A stretch of DNA of 64,000 nt from positions 30,408,869 through 30,472,868 of the forward strand of contig JAHLJT010009419.1 in NCBI GenBank assembly GCA_031308135.1, written 5' to 3'. The stretch's first letter is position 1. Every line of letters starts with the position of its first letter. Positions 21,966 to 33,100 of this stretch are shown here, in pieces. Origin of the DNA: Acheta domesticus (Eukaryota > Arthropoda > Insecta > Orthoptera > Gryllidae). Made by a program: the position numbers and the translations under genes. Below the pieces are notes generated by a model. That model made no database searches, was not told where the DNA came from, and saw only the letters and a list, made by a program, of their open reading frames with translations.

Positions 21966-23980
21966 AAAGTTGATTTAATTATGACTACGTTGTGCGATTG
22001 ACTGCAATTGAATTTTTTCGTACAATGGGTGGTTAACGACCCAGTTGTAATTGCTTCTTTTTAGAAGATGTCTCCTTCGCATCCTGAAATGTGATTCCTA
22101 ATAGGGGTCGTTAGCGACCCACTGTATATGGTGGCTTCTGACGAAGACGCTCTCCTTATTTCGTGAGAAATGATTCAACTGCGGCCTGGCAAAAAATATT
22201 TTTTTGAATATGTTTTTATTAAAACTAATATTATATACTAATTTTATTAAAGGACGTGCGTATAACATTCATAAAAAACATACTTTCTAATTCGTTCTTA
22301 AGCTACCCAGTGGGACAGTTTCTTCAAAGTAAAAAGACGTGTTTTGCGATTGACAGCAATTGAATTTTTTCGTACAATGGGTCGTTAACGACCCAGTTGT
22401 AATTGCTTGTTTTTCAGATGTTTCCTTCTCTTTCAGAAATGTGATACCTATTAAGGGTCGTTAACGACCCACTGTATATGGTGGCTTCTGACGAAGACGC
22501 TCTCTTTATTCCGTGAGAGATGATTCGAATGCGGCATGGAAAAAAATATTTTTAAATGTTTTTATTAAAATTAATATATTATATTAATATAATGAAAAGA
22601 CATGCGTATCACATTTATAAAAAACCATATTTCTCAATTGGGTCGTTGACGATCCAGGGGGACAATCTTAAGAAAATGAAAATATCTATGCCCCTCGACT
22701 GATTGAATTGTTTAGTGTTCAATGATAGTTTTGGCGCAATAGGTCGTTAACGACCCAATGGTAATTGCGTGTGTTTAAAAATTTGTCTCTTCCATTTCTT
22801 GAAATTTGTGTTTTAAAATGCGTCGTTATTGACCCAGTGTATATGGTGAATATTGACCAAGCCGATCTCCTTATTCCAGGTAGATGAATAGACCGGGGCC
22901 TCGCTAAAACTGTTTTAATACTTTTTATTAATACAATTTTTTTATCCTAACTTTAAAAAGAAAGCGCAAATCATATGAAACGTGTACCAAAACATACATT
23001 TTTTAAACGCGTGGGTCGTTAACGACCCAGTGCGACAGGTTCTGAAAGAAATAAGGACTATGTGCCATTGACTGCAATTGAATTTTTTCGTGCAATGGGT
23101 CGTTAACGACCCAGTTGGAATTGCTGTTTAGAAGATGTCTCCTCTTTCTGAAATGTGATTCTTATTAGGGGTCGTTCACGACCCACTGTATATTGTGGCT
23201 TCTGACGAAGACGCTCTCTTATTCCGTTAAAGTTGATTCGAATGCGGCCTAGCGAAAAAATATTTTTAGATTATGTTTTTATTAAAACTAATATATTATA
23301 CTACGTTTATTAAAGGACGTGCGTTTAAATTCATAAAAAAACCATACTTTCCTATTGGGTCGTTTACGACCCAGTGGGACAGTTTCTTTCAAGAAATAAG
23401 GCCTTTTTTGCGATTGACTGCAATTGAATTTTTTCATGCAATGGGTCGTTAACGACTCAGTGTTAATTGCCTGTTTTTTCAGAAAATGTCTCCTTCCCTT
23501 CCTGAAATGTGATTCTTATTAGTGGTCGTTAACGACCCTCTGTATATCGTGGCTTGTGACGAAGACGCTCTCTTTATTCGGGGAAAGAGAATTCGAATTC
23601 GGCCTGGAAAAAATATTCTTTTGAATATGTTTTTATTAAAACTAATATATCACACTAATTTCATTAAAGCACGTGGGTATCACGTTCATAGAAAACATAC
23701 TTTCCAATTGGGTCGTTGACGACCCAGTGGGACAATCTCAAGAAATTGAAACATCTATGCTTTGCGACAGATTGAAATGTTTATATTGCAATGATAATTT
23801 TGTGCAATTGGTCGATAACGACCCAGTGGTCAATGCTTGTGTTTAAAATTTGCCTGCTTCCTTTCTTGATATTTGTTTTTTAAATTGCGCCGTTATTGAC
23901 CCAGTGTATATGGTGAATATTGACCAAGCCGTTCCCATTATTCCAGGTAGACGATTCGACCGTGGCCTCGTAAATCTATT
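21966..23980 (-). repeat. Palindromic-box satellite, inverted block left of the piggyBac-like insertion
   Basis: At about 21,965-21,970 the array flips. From here the box flanks and AT-rich linkers read as reverse complements. The block at 22,980-23,980 matches 17,360-18,350 closely in inverse orientation; for example, the frame at 23,522-23,719 is identical to the one at 17,617-17,814 on the opposite strand. It ends inside a monomer at the TTAA used by the piggyBac-like element and resumes in phase at 47,699. Confidence 0.9.
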
Positions 23981-23999
23981 TTAACCCAGATATGCCTGA
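23981..23999 (+). repeat. TTAA target site and left terminal inverted repeat of piggyBac-like element
   Basis: TTAA (23,981-23,984) is followed by CCCAGATATGCCTGA (23,985-23,999). The exact complement ends the element on the right. A related subterminal motif, CGTCAGGCAAATACGGGG, lies inside at about 24,131-24,148. Confidence 0.85.
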
Positions 24000-24394
24000 A
24001 TAATTTTTTTGAGGAAATTTTGGATTCCGTCTACTTTTTTCTATATATAAGGTTACTAAACATTAAAAAATGTAATTAATCATTTAATAGATTGTTCATT
24101 TAGCTAAAATTGACCGTCCTACATGTAGGTCGTCAGGCAAATACGGGGTACAGAAGAACGCATATTGTGAACAAAGTAAACTTTATTAGTTTAACACATT
24201 TTATTTGACAGAAGTTGGTTAATTATCTCTCAGATCTCTTTACAAAATATTACTTGTAAAAGTGAATAAATTAATTTTTACAATTGTTTATAGTGTAATA
24301 AGAGTAATTGTTTTGAAAAGTAAACACAGACGATACAACACATATGTTCACGGGCACTGTAATAATGAAAACTTCGATAGAAGGAAAATTCTTT
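24000..24394 (-). other. piggyBac-like element, left end between terminus and minisatellite
   Basis: AT-rich end region. On the - strand the acidic frame of the minisatellite continues into DKEDEDAEKEFSFYRSF before stopping near 24,277. The minisatellite may therefore have grown from an acidic-residue coding stretch, a common feature of transposase N-termini. Position relative to the other transposase piece is not the usual order, so the internal organisation has been rearranged. Confidence 0.4.
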
Positions 24395-27300
24395 TTCGGC
24401 GTCTTCGTCTTCTTTGTCATCATTATCAATTTCGTCTTCTTCGTTTTCTTCGTCACCGTCATTTTCGTCTTCTTCGTCACCGTCGTCATCGTTTTCTTCG
24501 TGCCGTCGTCTTCATCTTCTTCGTCACCGTCGTCTTCGTCTTCATCGTCACCGTCGTTTTCGTCTTCATCGTCACCGTCGTTTTCGTCTCCATCGTCACC
24601 GTCGTCTTCGTTTTCCTTGTCACCGTCGTCTTCGTATTCTTCGTCACCGTCGTCTTCCTTTTTTTCGTCACCGTCGTCTTCGTTTTCTTCGTCACCGTCG
24701 TCTTCGTTTCCTTCCTCACCAACTTCTTCGTTTTCTTCGTCTCCGTCGTCTTTGTCTTCTTCGTCATCGTCGTCTTCGTCTTCTTCGTCACCGTCGTCTT
24801 TGTCTTCTTCGTCACCGTCGTCTTTGTCTTCTTCGTCACCGTCGTCTTCGTTTCTTCGTCACCGTCGTCTTCGTCTTCTTCGTCACCGTCGTCTTCGTAT
24901 TCTTCGTCACCGTCGTCTTCGTTTCCTTCCTCACCAACTTCATCGTTTTCTTCGTCTCCGTCGTCTTTGTCTTCTTCGTCACCGTCGTCTTCGTCTTCTT
25001 CGTCATCGTCGTCTTTGTCTTCTTCGTCACCGTCGTCTTTGTCTTCTTCGTCACCGTCGTCTTCGTTTTCTTCGTCACCGTCGTCTTCGTTCTCTTCGTC
25101 ACAGTCGTCTTCGTTTTCTTCGTCACCGTCGTCTTTGTCTTCTTCGTCACCGTCGTCTTCGTTGTCTTCGTCAGCGTCGTCTTCGTTTTCTTTTTCACCG
25201 TCGTCTTCGTTTTCTTTGTCACCGTCGTTTTTGTCTTCTTCGTCACCGTCGTCTTCGGTTTCTTCGTCACCGTCGTCTTTGTCTTCTTCGTCACCGTCGT
25301 CTTCGTTTTTCGTCACCGTCATCTTCGCTCTTTCGTCATCGTCGTCTTCGTTTTCGTCACCGTCGTGTTCGTTTTCCTCGTCACCGTCGTCTTCGTGTTC
25401 TTCGTCACCGTCGTCTTCGTTTCCTTCGTCACCATCGTCTTCGTTTTCTTCGTCCTCGTCATCGTTTTTTTCTTCACCGTCGTCTTCGTTTCTTCGTCAC
25501 CGTCGTCTTCGTTTCTTCGTCACCGACGTCTTCGTTTTTTCGTCACCGTCGTGTTCGTTTTCTTCGTCACCGTCGTCTGCGTTTTCTTCGTCATCGTCCA
25601 CTTCCTTTTTCTTCTTCACAGTCGTCTTTGTCTTCTTCGTCACCGTCCGTCTTCGTCTTCTTCGTCACCGTCGTCTTCGTTTCCATCTACACCGTCGTCT
25701 TCTTCGTCACCGTCTAATTCTTCTTCGTCATCGTCGTCTTCGTGTTCTTCGTCACCGTCGTCTTCGTCTTCTTCGTCACCGTCGTCTTCGTCTTATTCGT
25801 CACCGTTGTGTTCGTTTTCTTCGTCACCGTCGTCTTCGTTTTCTTCGTCACCGTCTCGTTTCGTCCGTCGTCTTTTTCTTTGTCACCGTCGTCTTCGATT
25901 TCTTCGTCAATGTCGTTTTCGTCTTCTTCGTCACCGTCGTCTTCGTTTCCTTCCTCACCGTCGTCTTCGTTTTCTTCCTCACCGTCGTCCTCGTTCTATC
26001 CGTCTTCGTCGTCTTCGTTTTCTTCGTCACCAGTCGTCTTTGTCTTCTTCGTCACCGTAGTCTTCGTTTTTTCGTCACCGTCGTCTTCGTTCTCTTCGTC
26101 ACAATCGTCTTCGTTTTCTTCGTCACCGTCGTCTTCGTTTTCTTCGTCACCGTCGTCTTCGTTTTCTTCGTCACCGTCGTCTCCTTCTTCTTCGTCTCCG
26201 TCGTCTTCGTCTTCTTAGTCACCGTCGTCTTCGTTTTCTTCGTCACCGTCGTCTTCGTCTTCTTCGTCACCGTCGTTTCGTCTTCTTCGTCACCATCGTT
26301 TCCGTCTTCATCGTCACCGTCGCGTTCGTATTCTTCGTCACCGTCGTCTTCGTTTTCTTCGTCACAATCGTCATCGATTTCTTCGTCACCGTCTTCGTTT
26401 TCTTCGTCACCGTCGTCATCGATTTCTTCATCACCGTCCTCTTCAATTCCATCGTCACCGTCGTCTTCTTTTCTTCGTCACCGTCGTCTTCGTTTTCTTC
26501 GTCAGCGTCGTCTTCCTCTTTTTCGTCACCGTCGTCTTCGTCTTCTTCGTCACCGTCGTCTTCGTCTTCCTCACCGTCCTCTTCGTCATCTTCGTCACCG
26601 TAGTCGTCTTTATTTCTTTGTCACCGACGTCTTCGTTTTACTTCGTCACCGTCGTCTTCCTCTCCTCGTCACCGTCGTCTTCGTTTTCTTCGTCACCGTC
26701 GTCTTTGTCTTCTTCGTCACCGTCGTCTTCGTTGTCTTCGTCAGCGTCGTCTTCGTTTTCTTCTTCACCGTCGTCTTCGTTTTCTTCGTCACCGTCGTTT
26801 TTGTGTTCTTCGTCACCGTCGTCTTCGTTTCTTCGTCACCGTCGTCTTTGTCTTCTTCGTCACCGTCGTCTTCGTGTTCTTCGTCACCGTCGTCTTCGTT
26901 TCCTTCGTCACCGGTCGTCTTCGTTTTCTTCGTCCTCGTCATCGTTTTTCTTCACCGTCGTCTTCGTTTTCTCGTCACCGTCGTCTTCGTTTCCTTCGTC
27001 ACTGTCGTCTTAGTTCTTCGTCTCCGTCGTCTTCGTTTCTCGTCCGTCGTCTTCGTCTTCTTCGTCAGCGTCGTCTTCGTCTTCTTCGTCACCGTCGTCT
27101 TCGTCTTCTTCGTCACCATCGTCTCCGTCTTCTTCGTCACCGTCGTCTTCGTATTCTTCGTCACCGTCGTCTTCGTTTTCTTCGTCCTGGTCATCGTTTT
27201 ATCGTCACCGTCGTCTTCCTTTTTTTTGTCACCGTCGTCTTCGTCTCCTTCGTCACCGTCGTCTTCGTTTTCTTCGTCATCGTCATCGTTTATTCGTCAC

Positions 27301-28050
27301 CGTCGTCTTCGTTTTATTCGTCACCGTCGTCTTCGTTTTCTTCGTCACTGTTGTCATCGTTTTATTCGTCACTGTCCTCTTCGTGTTCTACGTCACCGTC
27401 GTCTTCGCTTTATTCGTCACCGTCGTCTTCAATTTCTTCGTCACCGTCGTCTTCGTTTCCTTCGTCACCGTCGTCCTTGTTTTCTTCGTCTACGTCGTCT
27501 TCGTTGTCTTTCGTCAGCGTCGTCTTCGTTTTCTTCGTCACCGTCGTCTTCGTTTTCTTCGTCACCTTGGTTTTGTCTTCTTCGTCACCGTCGTCTTCGG
27601 TTTCTTCGTCACCGTCGTCTTGGCTTCTTCGTCACCGTCGTCTTCGTTTTTTCGTCACCGTCGTCTTCGTTCTTTCGTCACCGTCGTCTTCGTTTTTTCG
27701 TCACCGTCGTGTTCGTTTTCTTCGTCACCGTCGTCTTTGTGTTCTTCGTCACCGTCGTCTTTGTTTTCTTCGTCACCGTCGCCTTCGTCTTCTTCGTCAT
27801 CGTCGTCTTCGTTTTCTTCGTCAACGTCTTCTTCGTTTTCTTCGTCAACGTCGTCTTCGTTTTCTTCGTCACTTTCGTCTTCGTTTTCTTCGTCACCGTC
27901 GTCTTCGTTTTTTCGTCACCGACGTGTTCGTTTTTCTTCACCGTCGTGTTCGTTTTCTTCGCCACCGCCGTCTTCGTTTTCTTCGTCCTCGTCGTCATCG
28001 TTTCTTCGTCACCGTCGTCTTAGTTTTATTTCTCACCGACCTCTTCGTGT
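24395..28050 (+). repeat. Minisatellite zone 1: diverged edge
   Basis: Units differ by many substitutions (for example TTTGTC, TTCGTA or TTCCTC variants), and several units have lost one or three bases. In the first 0.9 kb the acidic - strand frame stays open for 278 codons. Divergence at an edge is expected where unequal exchange is rare. Confidence 0.8.
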
Positions 28051-28445
28051 TCTACGTCACCGTTTCGTCTTGTTTTCTTTCGTCCACCGTCGTCTCAATT
28101 TCTTCGTCACCGTCGTCTTCGTTTCCTCGTCACCCGTCGTCTTCGTTGTCTTCGTCAGAAGTGTTCACCTTTCTGCGTCACCGTCGCTTCGTTTTTCGTC
28201 ACCGTCGTTTTGTCTTCTTCGGCTCCGTCGTGTTCGGTTTCTTCGTCATCGTCGTCTTGTCTCAATCGGTCACCGTCGTCTTCGTTTTTCGTTTCACCGT
28301 CGTGTTCGTTTCTTCGTCACCGTCCTCTCGTGTTCTCGTCACCTTCGTCTTCGTTTTCTCGTCACCGTCGTCTTCGTCTTCTTCGTCATCGTACTTTCGT
28401 CTTCGTTTTATTCGTCAACGTCGTCTTCGTTTTCTACTGTCAACG

Positions 28446-28481
<36 letters not shown>

Positions 28482-30175
28482 GTTCTTCGTTTTCTTCGAC
28501 ATCGGTCTTCGTTTTCTTCGTCACCGTCGTCTTCGTTTTCTTCGTGATCGTCCCACTTCGTTTTTCTTCTTCACAGTCGTCTTGTCTCCTTCGTCACCGT
28601 CGTCTTCGTCTTCTTCGTGTCCGTCGTCTTCGTTACCATCTACAGCGTCGTCTTCGTCTTCTTCGTCACCGTCTATTCTTCTTCGTTCACGGTCGTCTTC
28701 GTCTTCTTCGTCACCGTCTTCTTCGTCACCGTCGTCTTCGTCTTATTCGTCACTGTTTCTCGTTTTCTTCGTCCACCGTCGTCTTCGTTTTCTTCGTCAC
28801 CGTCGTCCTCCTTTTCTTCGGTCACCGTCGTCTTCTTCGTTTTCTTCGTCACCGTCGTTTTCCGTCTTCTTGCCACCGTCGTCTTCGTTTCCTTCCTCAC
28901 CGTCGGTCTCGTTTTCTTTCCTCACCGTCCGTCTTCGTTTTCTCCGTCACCGTCGTCTTTGTTTTCTTCGCCACCGTCGTCTTGTCTTCTTCGTTCACCG
29001 TCGTCTTCGTTTTCTTCGTCACCGTCGTCTTCGTTTCTCTTCGTCACCGTCGTCTTCGTCTTCTTCGTCATCGTCGTCTTCGTTTTATTCGTCACCGTGG
29101 TCTTCGTTTTCTTCGTCACCGTCGTCTTCTTCTCTTCGTCACCGGTCGTCTTCGTATTCTTAGTCACGTCGTCTCTTCTTCGTCACCGTCGTCTTCGTCT
29201 TCTTCCGTCACCGTTCCTCTTCGTCTATCTTCGTCACCGTCGTCTTCGTTTTCTTCGTCACCGTCCTCTTCGTTTTTCTTCGTCACCGTGTCTCTCGTTT
29301 TTCTTCGTCACCGTCGTCTTCGTTTCTTCGTCACCGTCGTCTTCGTTTTCTTCGTCACAGTCGTCTTCGTTTTCTTCGTCACCGTCGTCTTCGTTTTCTT
29401 CGTCACCGTCGGTCTTCGTGTTCTTCGTCACCGTCGTCTTCGTGTTTCTTCGTCACTCTTCGTCTTCGTCTTCTTCGTCACCGTCGTCTTCGTTCTTCTT
29501 CGTCACCGTCGTCTTCGTTCTCTTCGTCAACGTCGTCTTCGTTTCTCTTTTCGTCACGTCTTCTTCGTTTTCTCGTCAACGTCGTCTCGTTCTTTACAGT
29601 TCAACTGTCCGTCTTCGTTTTCTTCGTCAACCGTCGTCTCGTTTCTTTTTTCGTCACCGACGTCTTCGTTTTTTCGTCAACGTCCGTGTTCGGAATTTCT
29701 TCGTCACCGTCTTCTTCGTTTCTTCGTCATCGTCGTCTTCGTGTTCTTCGTCACCGTCGTTCTTCGTGCCTCTTCGTCCCCTTCGCTCTTCGTCTTATTC
29801 GTCACCGTTGTGTTCGTTTTCTTCGTCACCGTCGTTTTCGTCTTCTTCGTCACCGGTCGTCGTCTTCGTTTCCGTTCCTCACCATCCGTCTTCGTTTTAT
29901 TCCTCACCGTCGTCTTCGTTTTCTCCGTTCACCGTCGTCTTCGTTTTCTTCGTCACCGTCGTCTTTGTCTTCTTTCGCTACCGTCCCGTCTTCGTTCTCT
30001 TCGTCAACAGTCGTTCTTCGTTTATTCGTCACCGTCGTCTATCGTGTTTTTCGTCACCGTCGTCTCGTTTCTTCGTCACCGTCGATCCATTTCTTCGTCA
30101 CCGTCGTCCTCGTTCTTCTCGTCACCGTCGTCTTCGTTTTCTTCTTCATCGTCCCTTCGTCTTTCTTTTCCCGTC
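28051..30175 (+). repeat. Minisatellite zone 2: indel-rich stretch
   Basis: Almost every unit shows single-base insertions or losses (GTTCTTCG, GTCCACCG, TCGTCTCG and similar) at a density not seen in the neighbouring zones. This looks like poorly polished long-read consensus rather than biological divergence. Confidence 0.7.
28446..28479 (+). repeat. Run of 34 C residues inside the minisatellite
   Basis: A C homopolymer with no precursor in the 24-bp unit, placed at the start of the indel-rich zone. Probably a sequencing or assembly artefact. If real, it would be a G-quadruplex-forming tract on the - strand. Confidence 0.9.
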
Positions 30176-33100
30176 GTCTTTCGTCTTCTTCGTCACCGTC
30201 GTCTTCGTTTTCTTCGTCACCGTCGTCTTCGTTTTCTTCGTCACCGTCGTCTTCGTTTTCTTCGTCACCGTCGTCTTCGTTTTCTTCGTCACCGTCGTCT
30301 TCGTTTTCTTCGTCACCGTCGTCTTCGTTTTCTTCGTCACCGTCGTCTTCGTTTTCTTCGTCACCGTCGTCTTCGTTTTCTTCGTCACCGTCGTCTTTTT
30401 CTTCGTCACCGTCGTCTTCGTTTTCTTCGTCACCGTCGTCTTCGTTTTCTTCGTCACCGTCGTCTTCGTTTTCTTCGTCACCGTCGTCTTCGTTTTCTTC
30501 GTCACCGTCGTCTTCGTTTTCTTCGTCACCGTCGTCTTCGTTTTCTTCGTCACCGTCGTCTTCGTTTTCTTCGTCACCGTCGTCTTCGTTTTCTTCGTCA
30601 CCGTCGTCTTCGTTTTCTTCGTCACCGTCGTCTTCGTTTTCTTCGTCACCGTCGTCTTCGTTTTCTTCGTCACCGTCGTCTTCGTTTTCTTCGTCACCGT
30701 CGTCTTCGTTTTCTTCGTCACCGTCGTCTTCGTTTTCTTCGTCACCGTCGTCTTCGTTTTCTTCGTCACCGTCGTCTTCGTTTTCTTCGTCACCGTCGTC
30801 TTCGTTTTCTTCGTCACCGTCGTCTTCGTTTTCTTCGTCACCGTCGTCTTCGTTTTCTTCGTCACCGTCGTCTTCGTTTTCTTCGTCACCGTCGTCTTCG
30901 TTTCTTCGTCACCGTCGTCTTCGTTTTCTTCGTCACCGTCGTCTTCGTTTTCTTCGTCACCGTCGTCTTCGTTTTCTTCGTCACCGTCGTCTTCGTTTTC
31001 TTCGTCACCGTCGTCTTCGTTTTCTTCGTCACCGTCGTCTTCGTTTTCTTCGTCACCGTCGTCTTCGTTTTCTTCGTCACCGTCGTCTTCGTTTTCTTCG
31101 TCACCGTCGTCTTCGTTTTCTTCGTCACCGTCGTCTTCGTTTTCTTCGTCACCGTCGTCTTCGTTTTCTTCGTCACCGTCGTCTTCGTTTTCTTCGTCAC
31201 CGTCGTCTTCGTTTTCTTCGTCACCGTCGTCTTCGTTTTCTTCGTCACCGTCGTCTTCGTTTTCTTCGTCACCGTCGTCTTCGTTTCTTCGTCACCGTCG
31301 TCTTCGTTTTCTTCGTCACCGTCGTCTTCGTTTTCTTCGTCACCGTCGTCTTCGTTTTCTTCGTCACCGTCGTCTTCGTTTTCTTCGTCACCGTCGTCTT
31401 CGTTTTCTTCGTCACCGTCGTCTTCGTTTTCTTCGTCACCGTCGTCTTCGTTTTCTTCGTCACCGTCGTCTTCGTTTTCTTCGTCACCGTCGTCTTCGTT
31501 TTCTTCGTCACCGTCGTCTTCGTTTTCTTCGTCACCGTCGTCTTCGTTTTCTTCGTCACCGTCGTCTTCGTTTTCTTCGTCACCGTCGTCTTCGTTTTCT
31601 TCGTCACCGTCGTCTTCGTTTTCTTCGTCACCGTCGTCTTCGTTTTCTTCGTCACCGTCGTCTTCGTTTTCTTCGTCACCGTCGTCTTCGTTTTCTTCGT
31701 CACCGTCGTCTTCGTTTTCTTCGTCACCGTCGTCTTCGTTTTCTTCGTCACCGTCGTCTTCGTTTTCTTCGTCACCGTCGTCTTCGTTTTCTTCGTCACC
31801 GTCGTCTTCGTTTTCTTCGTCACCGTCGTCTTCGTTTTCTTCGTCACCGTCGTCTTCGTTTTCTTCGTCACCGTCGTCTTCGTTTTCTTCGTCACCGTCG
31901 TCTTCGTTTTCTTCGTCACCGTCGTCTTCGTTTTCTTCGTCACCGTCGTCTTCGTTTTCTTCGTCACCGTCGTCTTCGTTTTCTTCGTCACCGTCGTCTT
32001 CGTTTTCTTCGTCACCGTCGTCTTCGTTTTCTTCGTCACCGTCGTCTTCGTTTTCTTCGTCACCGTCGTCTTCGTTTTCTTCGTCACCGTCGTCTTCGTT
32101 TTCTTCGTCACCGTCGTCTTCGTTTTCTTCGTCACCGTCGTCTTCGTTTTCTTCGTCACCGTCGTCTTCGTTTTCTTCGTCACCGTCGTCTTCGTTTTCT
32201 TCGTCACCGTCGTCTTCGTTTTCTTCGTCACCGTCGTCTTCGTTTTCTTCGTCACCGTCGTCTTCGTTTTCTTCGTCACCGTCGTCTTCGTTTTCTTCGT
32301 CACCGTCGTCTTCGTTTTCTTCGTCACCGTCGTCTTCGTTTTCTTCGTCACCGTCGTCTTCGTTTTCTTCGTCACCGTCGTCTTCGTTTTCTTCGTCACC
32401 GTCGTCTTCGTTTTCTTCGTCACCGTCGTCTTCGTTTTCTTCGTCACCGTCGTCTTCGTTTTCTTCGTCACCGTCGTCTTCGTTTTCTTCGTCACCGTCG
32501 TCTTCGTTTTCTTCGTCACCGTCGTCTTCGTTTTCTTCGTCACCGTCGTCTTCGTTTTCTTCGTCACCGTCGTCTTCGTTTTCTTCGTCACCGTCGTCTT
32601 CGTTTTCTTCGTCACCGTCGTCTTCGTTTTCTTCGTCACCGTCGTCTTCGTTTTCTTCGTCACCGTCGTCTTCGTTTTCTTCGTCACCGTCGTCTTCGTT
32701 TTCTTCGTCACCGTCGTCTTCGTTTTCTTCGTCACCGTCGTCTTCGTTTTCTTCGTCACCGTCGTCTTCGTTTTCTTCGTCACCGTCGTCTTCGTTTTCT
32801 TCGTCACCGTCGTCTTCGTTTTCTTCGTCACCGTCGTCTTCGTTTTCTTCGTCACCGTCGTCTTCGTTTTCTTCGTCACCGTCGTCTTCGTTTTCTTCGT
32901 CACCGTCGTCTTCGTTTTCTTCGTCACCGTCGTCTTCGTTTTCTTCGTCACCGTCGTCTTCGTTTTCTTCGTCACCGTCGTCTTCGTTTTCTTCGTCACC
33001 GTCGTCTTCGTTTTCTTCGTCACCGTCGTCTTCGTTTTCTTCGTCACCGTCGTCTTCGTTTTCTTCGTCACCGTCGTCTTCGTTTTCTTCGTCACCGTCG

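Noticed and set aside
21900..22050. Hairpin telomere or telomere-resolution site at the palindrome centre
   Set aside because: The TGGGTCGTTAACGACCCA boxes are symmetric, but they occur dozens of times as part of a satellite. No telomeric TTAGG or similar array and no resolvase gene are present.
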